This document shows, one piece after another, positions 22,556 through 35,139 of a DNA stretch of 64,000 nt (position 1 is its first letter; every line of letters starts with the position of its first letter). This DNA is from Calliphora vicina (Eukaryota > Arthropoda > Insecta > Diptera > Calliphoridae). Made by a program: the position numbers and the translations under genes. The notes under the pieces are model-generated. The model ran no database searches, was not told the DNA's origin, and saw only the letters and a program-made list of their open reading frames with translations. The stretch covers positions 70,953,747 to 71,017,746 of the forward strand of contig NC_088784.1 of assembly GCF_958450345.1 (NCBI RefSeq), read 5' to 3'.

Positions 22556-24790
22556 AATATTATTTTGATACAGAACAGAAATTACATTTAATGGTCGGCG
22601 AATTTTTTAATAACTCGAACATTTTCCGATCGATTTTTGGTTTTTATATAATTTAAGAAAAATAATTTTATATAGATTACGATTCAGTTATAAATAAATG
22701 CGAAATACAATATTTAATAAAAAATTTTTACAAAAAACTGAACAAATTTAATTTTTTCCTAATAAATTGGAAAAGTTCAGGGCCTATGTTTTTTTGGGTT
22801 ATTATTAACCGATTTGATTCAAATCTTCATAGTTGGACTATTATAGCAAGTGTTATAATAATCCTACATTTGTTACTCGAAATTCTTAACCCAATTTGTA
22901 TACAGCACATAAAAACTTTAAAACTTTTCCAATATTTCCAATTTCCGAAAACTTAAGAAGAACATTACAATTATTCTGAAGTACATAAACGTGTTTTTTT
23001 TCTTTAAATATACCTGCATAAATAAATATTGCTGCAAAGTTATATCAAAGATATCCAAATGTTTTTTTAATGTATGTATTTGTATTTTGCAATGCAAATT
23101 ACATATCGAACATTTTATTTTTTCCCTGAATGTCAGATTTAACTGCCTGTTTTTATTATATTTCACTTACTCGAATATTTGTTTTTTCTTTTGCTATATT
23201 GCTACCCAAAAAAAAACATGTCTTTTTCTGAAAATGTTAAATTTTGTTCTTTTTTTATACATACTTTTCTGTGCCAAACTAATCAATATTTTAAAGATAA
23301 ATTCGACACTTAACTAACGTGGAAAACAGCAACAAAAATATATAAAAAAACAAAAAAACATGATTTTGTTGTTATCTCTAGCATTATTTCAACATTTTTA
23401 TTCTCCCACATGTCCCTGAAGATTTTCCAGCAACAAAAATGTGTGTTTTTCAAAAAATAAAAACAACAAGAACAGGCGAAAACAGAAGAACATGACGAAA
23501 AAAAAAAAGTTTGAAGAAAATTGCTACAAAGTAATTTAAGCGAAAGAAAACGGCAAACAACAATTTCTACATATAAAATTCCATTTTTATTATTTTTGTG
23601 TTTTCCACCAAAGGAGAGATAAGTATTGAAAGAGAGAAACAGAAATATGTACACAAGTATTTCCATACAGGACAAAAATATGCTCTCCAAAAAAACATAC
23701 TCACACTCAGTAATGCAAACATTTAAATAAGCAAAATGTTAGACAGTTATCTTCCTCACAGGATGTTGTCGAATGGAGGCACAACAAAAAAAAATACTTT
23801 CACACACATCCATACTCATACTGATAAAATACAACAAACCTGTATAAACGTGATTTACTTTAAAATATTTCGTTGGTGTTATTGTATTTTATTTGCCAAC
23901 TGTGTTTTGTTGTTACTGCTGCTGCTGTTGTGTCTAATATTTAACGGAAATAAAAAATGTTATTAGTATGGGTAAATCTACAGTATCGGTTAAAATACAT
24001 AAATTGGACAAACATTTATACGGTAACTTTATAGAGAAACAAATTTGCTTGTTTTTTAAAACAAAAAAGCTTTGAGTGGATTATTGTAGAAATAGAATGT
24101 TCATGAAGCTACTGGAAGGAAGATGACGCTGTGTAAAAATAGACGCTGTTAGAAGTAACATCAACTGTATTACCAGTGTATACCTGTATGTTATAAAGGG
24201 TGTAATATAAGTGTGTACATTAAAAGAAAGTGACTATTTAAATTGTTCAGTCAGTTGAATCAAAGAGTTGTTACAGAGTTAAGGCCGTATTCATAAACCA
24301 ATTTTAAATTTAAACAACGTTTTAAAATCAAATTTTGTATGGAAATGGTGCCTTAAAACATTGTTTAAATTTAAAATTTTTTATGAACACGGATTAACCT
24401 CCTAAACTGCTTTTATTTGCAGTCAAAAGTATCCGGTTTATTTAATGGAAATAAACCACCGTTTTTAAAAGGTAAAAACGTAACAATATCAATAACATTC
24501 TCTGCTAATAATCATAATATATTTATATAACGAAAAAATTATGCGTACGTTTAGTTTTACAACTTTGTTTACACACAAGAAAAATTGCAACATTTTAAAC
24601 GTATTTCAATGCTTACGAAAATTACTAGAAAATATACGAAAGTCCGCGACTTTTTGAATTCCCCTGCTCCTTACTAAAAGACAAAACTGCTCCTGTCAAC
24701 AAATGCATATGCCAGTTGACTCCTGTCAAAGATTGAACAAGCTACGTCATTTAGTTTTTGTTCGAAAGCCATTGATAGCAGACTACCTCT
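22556..24790. other. Non-coding AT-rich stretch, no recognised element
   Basis: Several open frames of 75-126 codons exist on both strands (for example around 23310-23690). All are phenylalanine-, leucine- or cysteine-rich translations of A/T-rich sequence and resemble no family. I see no splice-site-bounded coding pattern. It may be single-copy intronic or intergenic sequence. Confidence 0.45.
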
Positions 24791-24849
24791 TGACTTGAGG
24801 AGAATTTGGAAAAAGTAAATTTCGTCTGCTCATTAAGCATTAGTTTTAG

Positions 24850-25563
24850 CGGAAAAAACATCATTCAAATAAACGCTAAGCTTGATAAATACTATGGGAA
24901 ATCTGTACCATCAATTTCAATAGTAAAAAAAGTGGTTTACTGAATTTCGTTGTGGCCGTACAAGCACAGAAGAAGACGATCGTTCTGAAAGTCCAGGTCT
25001 CTAAACCCGAAGTAATTGAAAATAATCACGGTAAGGTATTGGCCGATCGGAGATTGAAATAGCGAGAGATTGTGGAAGCCATAAGCATCTCACATTGCTC
25101 TGTTGTTTCAATTTTGAATGATCATTTGGGTATGAGAAAACTTTCCGAAAGATGGGTGCCGCGTTTGCTCACAATCGGATACACAAAACGATGTACAAAA
25201 GGGTACACACATGTGAAGTTTTCATGGCATAAATCGAATGAATTAGGCTACGAAATACTCCCTCTTCCACCCTATTCTCCGGATTTAAACCTGAATAAGT
25301 GTATCAGCGGAATGAGATTTGACTGCAACGATGAAATAATCTCACAAAAAATACCTATTTTTGATGACTTCGACAAATCTAATTTTTTGGAAGGGATAAA
25401 GAAATTGGAGAAACATTGGACAAAGTGTATGGAGCTGAAAGGAGACTATATTGAAATGTCTGGAACAAAATATTACTTAAGTGTTACAAATAATATAATA
25501 AAAGGAGGAATGAGCAAAAAGATATTTGCTAAAATTTTGTATGCCAAACTGTCAGCTATATAA
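24850..25563 (+). pseudogene. Mariner transposase (irritans-like) with internal deletion
   Basis: The N-terminal region reads WFTEFRCGRTSTEDD, then a broken RSGRP-like linker, VLADRRLKLREIVEAISISH and CSVVSILNDHLGMRKLSERW followed by VPRLLTI, a close match to irritans-type mariners. The sequence then jumps to ELGYEILPLPPYSPDL and GIKKLEKHWTKCMELKGDYI, the usual C-terminus. The whole region holding the first two catalytic aspartates is deleted, and the APSD part of the third motif is replaced by NLNK. A stop interrupts the linker near 25000. The element could not be active. Terminal repeats were not located. Confidence 0.8.
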
Positions 25564-25575
25564 TAAATAAGTATA

Positions 25576-25690
25576 AAACAAGTAGGAGAGCTATATTCGG
25601 CTTTGCCGAATCTTATATACCCTTCACCAAATTATACTTCAAAATAAAAATTTTAAATATTTTTAGGTAAACAAAATTTATTTTTTTTGC
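25576..25690 (-). repeat. Hairpin-ended repeat, 3' end fragment iii
   Basis: It begins AACAAGTAGGAGAGCTATAT with CGGCTTTGCCG and CTTATATACCCTTCACC, the reverse complement of the 3' end of copies i and ii, and continues for about 110 bp before it is lost. Confidence 0.7.
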
Positions 25691-25771
25691 AGTTTTTTAA
25701 TTTTTTGGAACAATTTTTCGAATTGTTGTGGAAACTATTCACTATACACGGATTCAAAAAAGATCCATATA

Positions 25772-26295
25772 CAGTGGTGGCCAGGAATTTAAGACAAAAA
25801 TTGTTTGCTAAATTCCATGTAATTGTCAATTATTTTTTCAAATATTTCCACAAATATGTATGCATGAGGACTGTTTTAACACACAAGTGTGTTTTATTCG
25901 ACTTTGTCAATTCATACAAATTCACCATGAACACATAAAATTTTTCAACAACTTGACCAAAATTTTTTTTTTTTAAATAAACATATTTTCTCACATTTAT
26001 ATCATTATAATTTTATTATTATAAAATATTCGGACCAAATTTCGTATTTTTAGTTCCATTAGTTTCGGTCATATCATGTTATTAAGAGCGGATGTTCGCT
26101 GAGGTGGGTCAACGTATTTCCACATATCTTTGTCCATATACGTTGTACCGATTTTTCCAAACATTTTTCAGAAACTAGAAACCTTAATAATAAATTTCAT
26201 ACCCTTAGACGTCCTTTTATTTTGGCTCTATCGCACTTAAAATTCAGTTGATGAAAAAAATTCAAGTATTTGTCTTAAATTGGTGGCCACCACTG
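25772..26295. mobile_element. Tc1/mariner-type MITE, 524 bp, TA-flanked
   Basis: Inverted repeats of about 27 bp with two mismatches start CAGTGGTGGCCAGGAATTTA on the left and, on the complement of the right, CAGTGGTGGCCACCAATTTA. Both ends are bounded by TA (25770-25771 and 26296-26297), the target of Tc1/mariner elements. There is no transposase; a short open frame overlaps its left end but has no resemblance. Confidence 0.85.
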
Positions 26296-26297
26296 TA

Positions 26298-27190
26298 CGT
26301 AAGCTTCTAGAGTAAAAGATTATCTGTAAATTTACATTTAAGTAGTCCGTACACTTAACTCTAAATGTATAGAATCTACAAATAGGAGCAATACAACTGG
26401 GTTCAAACGCTATAGAACTGCGAAGAAACTAATTGTAGAAATACTGCAATTATATTTCGTTGTTAATAATACTGATGATCTATTTTTATATTTGAGTTGT
26501 TTTTTTAAATCTATACTTTCTTTGAAATTAGAAAAAAAAGTTATAACATGAATTTTGTCAAAAATGTTTTGGCCGACAGTGCACTGCAGTGTATGTGTGT
26601 TGAAAATAAGAAAGTTTCACATACATACTTAAGTGAGGGTATGTGTACTTGGAGTATGCGGCAATATTATGTTTGAAGTTGGAGCAGTAGGAGTATTTGG
26701 TTGTTGGGAAACGAACAAAAACCTTAAAAACACTCACACACTCTCATATAGTTCTACAAAAAATATCAATATGCTGCCTTCTTGAGAGCGAGCACATTTT
26801 CCCAAAACTAAAAAAACAAATAAATGGAAAACAACAAAAATTATCCTCGAAAATTGACATTGAGGAAGCTTAACAGACATACTGACTATACTTACTTAAA
26901 GTTGAGCACACAGACGAGGGTAACTTGAAAAGTCGTTGTGGAAAATTATAAGATTCATATTTATGCTTTTAACAAAATCTCCTTTCACTTAGAAGAACAT
27001 CATCTCCAAACTTTTTCTTAAAATCTTCAAAAATTTTCATTGCTACATTGATGTTCTCATTCTCATTAAGGGAATTTTTAAAATGCTAAAACATACAGAT
27101 ATTCCCATACAATGTCTTGATAGAAAATCGTTTACAATTCATCAAGTCACTGTGTCTACTGCGTATGCATACTCAATCGGGAAAGACTGC
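26298..27190. other. Non-coding stretch
   Basis: No element or gene recognised. Confidence 0.5.
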
Positions 27191-27199
27191 TAATATCGC

Positions 27200-27960
27200 A
27201 TACGTGCTAGAATACTTGATGCCCTAAAGAACTGCAAGAGTTTATGGTCCTTTGTCAAAAGTATTCGAAACAGTACCGGTGATACCTAATGTCTCTTTTA
27301 CAAATTCTCTGGTATGGATTGTATTCCTTCATATTCATCATTTCTGGCACGTTTATTTAGGAACCTTTTCTACCTTTCATATCAATCTGCGATTTCTCCA
27401 AGATTCGACAAAATGATCGCACAATTGCAAAGGTAATGGAGAGCATCTTGAACTATCACCTTATCAATAACTTAGAATCGATTACACTTTTAAACGATAG
27501 ATAATATAACTTCCACAGTGGTCGTTCAAGTGGAGATATAATCTTAACTCTCAGACTAGTAGTGTCGATCAACACATCACATGGAGGAGAGTAAAGTAGT
27601 CGTACTGGGCATTTATAAATCATTTGACCGAGTGTGATATCAGAATTCAGGGTAGAATTTTCTCGTTTTATTTCACTATAAGGATAGTAATAGATGGGGT
27701 TTGTTCCGAGAACTTTATATTGAGCTCTGAAGTCCTCCAGGGCTTTCTACTTTCTCCTTCCTCTTTTAAATGTTCATGAATGATTTACTAACAATCACTT
27801 CAATTCCTATTTATTCTTTCGTAGATGACAGTAATATTTGTCGCTCATATTCCTTTGACCATAGACCAACTATTTCTGAAATTAAACTCAGTTGGAGTTG
27901 GTACGAGAATGCAGTGTGACGTCCGTTAGAATCATTATATATTTTATGTTGCGAATGGGA
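27200..27960 (+). pseudogene. Non-LTR reverse transcriptase fragment, plus strand
   Basis: Broken frames give ILDALKNCKSLWSFVKSIRN near 27205, KVMESILNYHLINNLESITL and YNFHSGRSSGDIILTLR near 27430-27560, IRIVIDGVCSENFILSSEVL then QGF near 27680-27740, and SFVDDSNI at 27820. These are the ordered motifs of an R1/Jockey-type reverse transcriptase: fingers, the LDISKAFDRV region (decayed here), SGVPQGSVLSP, and the F/YxDD box. Many stops and frameshifts are present. Confidence 0.7.
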
Positions 27961-28277
27961 TTAAGAAGGTCAACGACAACTCAATTTGAATAATTTATCC
28001 TGTAATGCTTGTTTAACATTAAAATCTATAACATCTTGGATTACTGTCGATTAAGCTTTCTTCGTGGACATAGAAATATATGGGGTTTGTTCCGAGAACT
28101 TTATATTGAGCTCTGGAGTCCTCCAGGGCTTTGTACTTTCTCCTTCCTTTTTTAATTTTCATGAATGATTTACTGACAATCACTTCAATTCCTATTTATT
28201 CTTTCGTAAATGACAGTAATATTTGTCGCGCATATTCTTATATACCATATATCTACTCTTTCTGAAATTAAACTCAA
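27694..28277 (+). repeat. About 200-bp direct duplication of the RT catalytic region
   Basis: 27694-27893 and 28080-28277 are near-identical, starting TGGGGTTTGTTCCGAGAACT and ending TTTCTGAAATTAAACTCA, 386 bp apart. Both hold the SGVPQG-like and xDD-box region; in the second copy the box reads SFVNDS. The second copy borders the RTE fragment on the other strand. Confidence 0.8.
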
Positions 28278-28284
28278 GAATGAA

Positions 28285-30130
28285 TATGACTGGACGTTAC
28301 AACAAACTCCACACCTGCTTCCCTGAGGATTCCATTCGATAGCCTGTATGGGAATATCATTATCATCTTTACGAAGTGTGTGACCTATCCGCTACCATTT
28401 TCGTTTACATATTTCTGTTTGTATTGGAATTTGTTGAGTTGTTTAACAAAGACGAGAATTGGAGATTGTATTTAGCCAATATATTTTAAGAAGTCTGCGA
28501 ACAACTGGTAAAATCTTGCATAGATTTGACATCAGAGCTGACGGCATATTTCACACTAATATAGTAGAACTGACTTTGGTGTTAATTTTTGGGCTTCGTT
28601 CTTTGTGAATTATTGGACGATCTTTACACGTTGGTCAACATTCCAAATGCTTGAATTGCTCTCTTACACGTGACGAAATATCTGCAGTGGTGCAGCCCTG
28701 CCTGTCAGTTATGCTTCCAAGGTAGCAAAAGGATTCTACATCCTCAAGTTGCATGGCAGCAATGTGAAAAGGGGTATTATTTTCGGTAAAAATACGCAGT
28801 ACTTTGAGGGCATGGTCGACAATGTTTCGCATCCTGTGTTCCATTCCAGTATGTGATTGTGAGAGGTCAAGGTCTTCAAGTCTATCTTGAAGGCCCCACA
28901 CAATTCCATTTCTTGATGTTATAGCTTAATATTAAAGAGAAGTGGCGTGCGCACACATTCCTGGCGGACTCCTCTACCGATGTTTATCTTATCATATAGC
29001 TCATTTTCATGCAATATTCAGCATGTTGCATTAGCATAAATAGATTTTATGAGAGGGATCAACTGTTGTGGAACTCCCTTTTCAAAATCTATGAAAAGGA
29101 GATATAATGGTATTCTCCATTCAACGGACTGCTTGACTATTATCCTGAGACTGTTGACATGGTCAACACAGAATTTTCCACTGCGGAAAACGGTTGTATC
29201 ACAAAGCCTTTTCTTGATGATGTGTGCAATAACTTTTAACATCATATTCAAAAGAGTGACACCCCTCCAGTTACTACGTTCTGATAAGTCTCCTTTTTTC
29301 GGTATTTTAATGATTACAAGAGTGAAACTGGTAAATAATTGGATGATCAAAATCCATCCATTAATGGTAGATTTATAGCTCCATACAAATCTCTACTTCG
29401 ATTTGTTTCCGCAGCCTTTTGTGTTTCTTTGGCAATATTTTCCGCCCATCATCTCTTATCGCGTCTTACGCTTTTCTGGACAGCTCGATCTGGATTAGAG
29501 TACTTTTCCTGACTTGTCATCTTAGTGGATTAGAGTGCTTCTCCTGACTTGTAATCTTAGTGGAAACGTTAATGTCACCCTTTGCTGTTTTCCTTTCTTC
29601 CACCATCTTCCATTTATCCTTCCGTCCCATCTCTTTGAAGTCTATATTTTGAACGGCAGTGTCGACCAACAGGTGTTCAAGTTTCGCCCAGAAATATTCA
29701 TGGGAAGTAATTTAGCTTGACATTGCGGTTTCCAATGCTCGGCAATGCAGTTTCCAATGTACTTCTTAGTAACGCCGGGATCCTTCAGTTTATTTATATC
29801 GAATTAGATCCTTGACGATGTTTAGCTCCTTCTAAAGGCAGCGACCTTCATTCTTTATTACGTACGTCTAAAAGAGACCCCCGTAATTTCCGGCTGATGG
29901 TGATGTGAATTCTCTTGTGAAGAAGTAGTGTGCCACCAATGACGAGATAATGTGTAGTACACATTTCAGCATATTCTTCGCCATTTCCGTCGTTCTCCCT
30001 AAGCTATGTCTGCTTATTGTAGCCTCTATACTGGTGTTTTCAGCTCCAACTTGCGCATTGAAATCGCCTACGAACATTAGTATATCCCCACGATTAACAG
30101 TTGCTTTCAAGTAGCCTATATAATGCATCC
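28285..30130 (-). pseudogene. RTE-clade non-LTR retrotransposon, decayed
   Basis: Minus-strand motifs appear in the correct order. An endonuclease piece (30128-29868) has GDILMFVGDFNAQVG and SIEATISRHSLG. The reverse transcriptase (29350-29018) has IPKKGDLSERSNWRGVTLLN, CVDHVNSLRIIVKQSVEW and PLYLLFIDFEKG, then jumps to VPQQLIPLIKSIYANATC, which means the stretch between is deleted. A later part (28901-28635) has NTPFHIAAMQLEDVESFCYL and GSITDRQG. The C-terminal RIGHTLRKDDNDIPIQAIEW with NPQGSR lies near 28400-28310. These are diagnostic for RTE-like elements. Frames are broken in several places, and the connection between endonuclease and RT (29350-29868) is barely readable. Confidence 0.8.
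29481..29561 (-). repeat. About 40-bp tandem duplication inside the RTE relic
   Basis: TGGATTAGAGTACTTTTCCT... and TGGATTAGAGTGCTTCTCCT... follow one another, each ending CTTAGTGGA. The event is local to the decayed spacer region. Confidence 0.7.
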
Positions 30131-30470
30131 TTTATTGATCTTTCCGATGTTTCGGTAGAAGCGTAACACTGGACGCATAATAGTCTTTGCATTCATGGAC
30201 TCTGAGTAGTATAGTTTCAATTTGGAATATATCTCCTGGCATATTAGGCATTAAAGGTACTCCTTGGAATATTAGTGTTCTCAAATCGATGTCAATTATT
30301 AATAAATCAATTTCTCTGTCAGTAAGGAAATATTTAAGTACATTTTTATATTGGCGGCTGATCTTTGCCTTCCAAACATTTCTGAGTATTATAGCTAGAA
30401 TTTGGAATATATCTCTTGGCATATTGCTCTTATGGAATATTAGTGTTCTCGGTGAAATATTTAGCTAAAA
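30131..30470 (-). repeat. Two diverged direct copies next to the RTE relic
   Basis: AATTTGGAATATATCTCCTG followed by GCATATT and GGAATATTAGTGTTCTC occurs at about 30220-30280 and again, as AATTTGGAATATATCTCTTG, at about 30401-30450. Open frames cross the block on both strands without resemblance to known proteins. It may be the 5' part of the RTE element or an unrelated short repeat. Confidence 0.45.
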
Positions 30471-31819
30471 CTGAGCATTAAATGGTGAATCATTACCATT
30501 GAAAGCTCAATCTTTACATAACAAGAACCCAGAAATTGAGACAATCTGAAATAACACAGATCTTACATTTTTATTTCAACTGACGAAAACTATTAGGCAC
30601 AAATAAATATGTTTCAAAACTTGGAATTTCTTCACTTAGATTTCTAAAAAACTTGTCAGACTGCGCTCTTAAAGAAACACAAACAGACACAGAAATAGAA
30701 ATCGAAAAAAGCATGTCAAAATATTGTATACAAGTATAAAAACTTTTAAAGGAGAATAAAAATTCTATAGATCTCAAAAATGTAGATACACACACACACT
30801 CATATTCACACAGGACAAACCAACAACAACTCACTTTATTTTTCTATTAAAATTTCTGTTAATGTTTTTGTTGTCTTCTTGTCCAAAGGTGTTTCTTAAC
30901 ATTTTTTCGTCCTTTATCCCCTTTAAGCTAAAAGTGGGCCGAAGTTTAAGTAAATATTAATTTTTTCTATTGTTGTTACCTTTTCCTTGTATTTTTTTCC
31001 TAATATTTATTATTATTTTGTTGTTATTATTATAAATATATGTTTTTTGTATAATTTTGAAGGGTAAACTATTTTTACAAGTACGAGTAGTATTATCTGT
31101 ATAATATTCTCCATACTTTATTTCATATTTAAGTTTTTGGTATTTTCTATACTTTTATTCCCCGGGTTAGGTGGATATACATATGTGTGCGGGAGGGAAG
31201 CCTCTGTGTAATGACTAATTACCTTTAACTGTAGGTATGTTTGTTTATATGTATGTACTTAGGTATTTGTAGATGTGGGTTAATTTTTAGTACATACTGT
31301 CATTAGGTTGTGTTTGCCTTCACATACATAATCAAACATATAATTTTATATGTCTACACCTTTTCCCTACATAAAATCTTTATAGCCAGTATTTAAAAGT
31401 TCATTTTGAAACATTTAAGGGCCAATTAAATCAAAAAGTTTTGTTTGGGTTTTGAAAATGACGATTATAAAAAGCCAATAACAAACTTTGAATAATGATA
31501 GTAGATCGAGGCAGCAGCATAATTTATTTGTTTATGTTGAATCAGCACTTAAAAATGCAGTGCATTTCTAGAAAAATATATTACTGAATTGAGCTGTTTT
31601 AACAGTTACACATTTGTCTACTATATAAGCCATCGAGACTCGGAAACATCTCAGCTAAAACCGTATTTCAAATACGTTTTTTCGAATAACCCGAAAACAG
31701 GATTTCTAAAATATCCAATACTCTCATTACAAGGTAGTATTTTGCGAAATTTCGGTAATAGTTTTTTCAGGATAACGGTAATGTCGATCTAATGAGTATC
31801 AGTCAGATCGACCCAATAA
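30471..31819. other. Non-coding stretch, no recognised element
   Basis: AT-rich with a CA-dinucleotide tract near 30785. Several short open frames of no visible relation to known proteins. Confidence 0.45.
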
Positions 31820-32390
31820 TAATTGGGTGTATGACTTAAAAATGCGGGATTTAGAATAGAATAGATTTAGAATAGGGTACATATCATTTATTTATTCCTA
31901 GGTAGTTATTGAACATTATAATGTAAACAACAAAGTTTTTTAGCTTGGAAAATGTCGAATTTTTTAGTCATATACGGGAAGTTTTGCTTTACTTCTTTAA
32001 TTTGAAAAAATGCCATTGAAGCACACCGACTACTCACCAAAGCTTATGGTGAATGTGTTTTCAAAAAAGTTTGAAGACCAAGAAATGGTGGGATTACTCC
32101 ACAAAGATTGTTGTAAAACTCATCAAAGTCTTTGGGAACTACTCAGGTAGCAATTTAAAAACGTTTGCGAGCAGCAGGATTCATCCAAAAGCAGGGAAAT
32201 TATGTACCATACAAATTGAAGACCTTGAAAATCGATTTGCCATGTCCGAAACGGCGCTTTAATGGTATAAAAGAAAATAATTTTTACACCGAATCATTAC
32301 TTGCGAAGAATAGATCCATTTCGATAACCCGAAGCGAAGAATATGCATAATGTACGCTCCACTACATTATGCAATACCTGTTAAAAACTA
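31820..32390 (+). pseudogene. Mariner element, 5' part only
   Basis: The end repeat ATTGGGTGTATGACTTAAAA with ATGCGGGATTTAGAATAG begins at about 31821. At 32055 onward, spread over frames, come FEDQEMVGLLHKDCCKTHQS, then ASSRIHPKAGKLCTIQIEDL and ENRFAMSETAL. These correspond to the mariner DNA-binding domain and linker. Coding similarity ends near 32350 with DPFR/ITRSEE, before the first catalytic aspartate. The 3' half is absent. The terminal repeat is shared with the minus-strand mariner at 33436-34608. Confidence 0.7.
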
Positions 32391-32639
32391 TTTATCTGCG
32401 TTGCAGTTATATAACGAGTGTAATCATAATTTTTTAGGTCGTTTAATTTATCGTTTTAATTAATTGGAACTAGAATAAAGTAACCTTTCCTAGTCACAAG
32501 GTTTTAATTTTTAAGTTAAGTTTCATAATCTTCTGATCTTGTTGTGTTAATCGTTTGGAAAATCAATATAATCGTCCATTAAAGCGATGAAGTTGAGAAA
32601 CTATAGATAGTTTTCGCAATACTTTTACTTTTAACAATA

Positions 32640-33430
32640 ATACGCATCTCGTATGATGCCGTACAGTGCGCACAGAACAAGCGATTAATGGTTTGCAGCG
32701 TAGTGTTGATGATGATCCAAATGTGTCAATTAGTCATCGTGCTCAACAATTAAAAAAATTGTGTCCCTTCACTTTATGGAAGATTTTGCGTAGATTCAAC
32801 TCGTACTGGAATTGAAGGCTCACGATCATCGTTGGCGCCGTATATTTGGTGAATGGGTTAAAGGAAACATCGCTATTGAATCACACTTTCATTTGAAAAT
32901 GTTTTTCAGTGATGAAGCACACTTTTGGTTAAAAGGCTATGACAATAAAACCATTACATTTAGAAAAACTCTTATAGCTCTTACCCCCAGTAACACGATG
33001 TCTGGTTATGTGTTAACTAATAGATATACTGACAGTTTTCATACAAAAATAATTTTAACCGAGAGTATAACTGTTAGTTAACGTTGAACCAGTTTTCATG
33101 TTAATGGGGGTTAATAAATAATGATTGTCAGAATGTTACAGTGAACGGTGAGCAGTATAGAGACATACATACTAATTTGTTCGTGCCACATCTCGCGATA
33201 CAATCCATTCATGTGATTTGACACCTTTAGATTATTTTCTCTAGGGATATCTAAAGCCCAGGTCTATGCAGTTAAACTAGAAATGATCGAGCAATTGGAA
33301 GAGAATATTCTCCGAAATATTATTGCAGAAATACAACATGATGTACTGAGCAAATTGGAGCTCCAGGTTACTTCATGCATGCGACAAATGCCCGAAATCA
33401 TATTTAAACCTTAATGCCATACATAAATTC
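32640..33430 (+). pseudogene. Decayed transposase of the IS630-Tc1-mariner superfamily
   Basis: A different lineage from its neighbours. RTEQAINGLQRSVDDDPNVS and ISHRAQQL at 32665-32750 form a DNA-binding part. MKAHDHRWRRIFGEWVKGNI and FHLKMFFSDEAHFWLKGYDN (32812-32950) hold the first catalytic aspartate (FSDEAHF). After a gap come NVTVNGEQYRD (33140) and then CDLTPLDYFL, a stop, GYLKAQVYAVKLEMIEQLEE and NILRNIIAEIQHDVL (33220-33350). This architecture (DEAHFxLxGYVNKQN ... CDLTPLDYFLWGYVK) is common in insect genomes. The second catalytic residue region is lost. I do not assign a DDxD/E subgroup. Confidence 0.75.
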
Positions 33431-33435
33431 TCTAA

Positions 33436-34608
33436 TCGAATGACTTAAAAATGTGGGATTTTTTCAAACTTTTAACTTTTATTTTGAAACATTTGTACCA
33501 TAGACAAGAACTAGATAGGAAACTCAGAGCCAAAAACCTAAGGTTGTTGTCAAAAACCTAATTCATGAGAATGTATTGCATGTATTTTGTTATTGTATCA
33601 CCCGTATGTGTGAAAAGAGAGTAATTTTTCAATATATATTACTCTTTCCTTCTGTTCTATGTGTTTATTCTATGATTTGTACAATATAATTTCATTCAAA
33701 GTCTCGGCCATAGTTTGCTGTGACCTTTTCCCATCTTTCTGGCAACATATGGATTCCGAGCCAAAATAACTGCTCATCTTTTGAGACCAAGAACGAATCA
33801 AGCCAATATCGGAAATACTGATCGCTTCACCTAAAGCGATCGACACAAATTGTATTCGAACGGGGCAAGGTCTGGACTATAAAGCAGGTGAGGCTAAACT
33901 TCCAAACTACTTCTTTCTAAATACTTTTTAAAAGGTATTGCAACCTGTGTCCGAGCGTTGTCATGATGAAATATTACGGTTTCATGTCTGACCGCATATT
34001 CTGGGAATCAGGATGGATATTTGGCTTTGTTGGCGATTCGGCTGGTTGAGAGGGCTTCCGGTTATCGTAATGAATCCATTTTTCATCGGAAGTAATGATT
34101 CGGTGCAAAAATGATTTTCAGCGTTAGAACATCATTTCGGACATGCAAAATCGCCTTTCCCTGCTATTGAATGAATCCTGCTGCTAGCAAACTGCTTAAT
34201 TACTGCAAGCTCTTGTTAAGTTTAACAACAATCTTCATGGATTAATACCTTAAATTCTTGGTCTTCAAACTTTTTTGCCTGGTCTGGGCGATTTCTGTTT
34301 CCAGTGTAAAAATCACCACTTATGAACCGCACAAACCATCTTCAGAGCAATGGGTATGCTTCAGTGGCACTTTTTTTCCAAATTAAAGAATTAAAGCAAA
34401 ACTTCCCGCATATGACGCTTTGTTGGCAAAAATTCAAAAGCAAAAAAGAATCGTTGATGTTTACACTATAATGTTCAATAATTAAGTGAGGATAAATGAC
34501 AGATATGTATCCTTCAAAATGACATACAAGTTATTAAAAATAAAAACTTTTGTCAAAAGATACGGCATCTATTATAAATCACACATTTTGAATTCATATA
34601 CCCAATAA
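33436..34608 (-). pseudogene. Mariner transposase, near full-length element
   Basis: The two ends are inverted relatives: TCGAATGACTTAAAAATGTG at 33436 and the complement of 34590-34606, ATTGGGTATATGAATTCAAA. Minus-strand motifs appear in order: RPDQAKKFEDQEFKVLIHED (34300-34240), FASSRIHSIAGKGDF, FCTESLLPMKNGFITI, NRKPSQPAESPTKPNIH, a decayed centre, LLYSPDLAPFEYNLCRSL (33880-33830), and the C-terminal ARKMGKGHSKLWP region. The third triad residue is glutamate (APFE, codon GAA) where DD34D mariners have aspartate. Several stops and frameshifts make it inactive. At about 1.17 kb it is close to the usual mariner length. Confidence 0.8.
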
Positions 34609-35139
34609 TAAAGCCAATTGGGTAGATATTAAAAACGTGCTTTATTTAAATTTAAAGTTCTCCGCCTCTTTAATATTCACCCGCAACAAAACAAGATTCA
34701 TACAGTTTATATTTTCATAATTATTTTTCTGTTAATATTCATATTTTCTCTATAGGCGGCCTTCGGCCGGGCGAAGGAACTTAAAAATCTAGAGTGTATC
34801 GAACACTGGCTTCGCTAAAAATGCTTTTTCTGTGTATCAACATTTTCTGAAGTCATATAAATTCAAAAAGTAATTTTTGGTTCACAGTGTTAATAAACAG
34901 TATATCATATAAAAGGTATGTTAAAGCACTTTTCAATGATACCCATAATGACAAATTTTCTATTATATATATTGACTTTGAATTCCTGTAACTCCTTAAC
35001 TAAGACAGAACAGGCTTATAATTATGAGAACTATCAAAACCAAACAAAAATATTAAAATGTAAGCTGTTTCGACGATCTCGATTTATGCCAAACATCCTT
35101 TATCAACTATTTTTTTTTACTTAAAAATAAATATGTTCA
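34609..35139. other. Non-coding stretch with a GC-rich mini-palindrome
   Basis: GGCGGCCTTCGGCCGGGCG at 34757-34775 is a short GC-rich palindrome in otherwise AT-rich sequence. The rest shows nothing recognisable. The open frame at 34918-35124 has no resemblance. Confidence 0.45.

Noticed and set aside
23310..23690. 126-codon minus-strand frame as a membrane protein gene
   Set aside because: Composition follows the A/T-rich DNA, it overlaps an equally long frame nearby on the other strand, and it has no recognisable motif.
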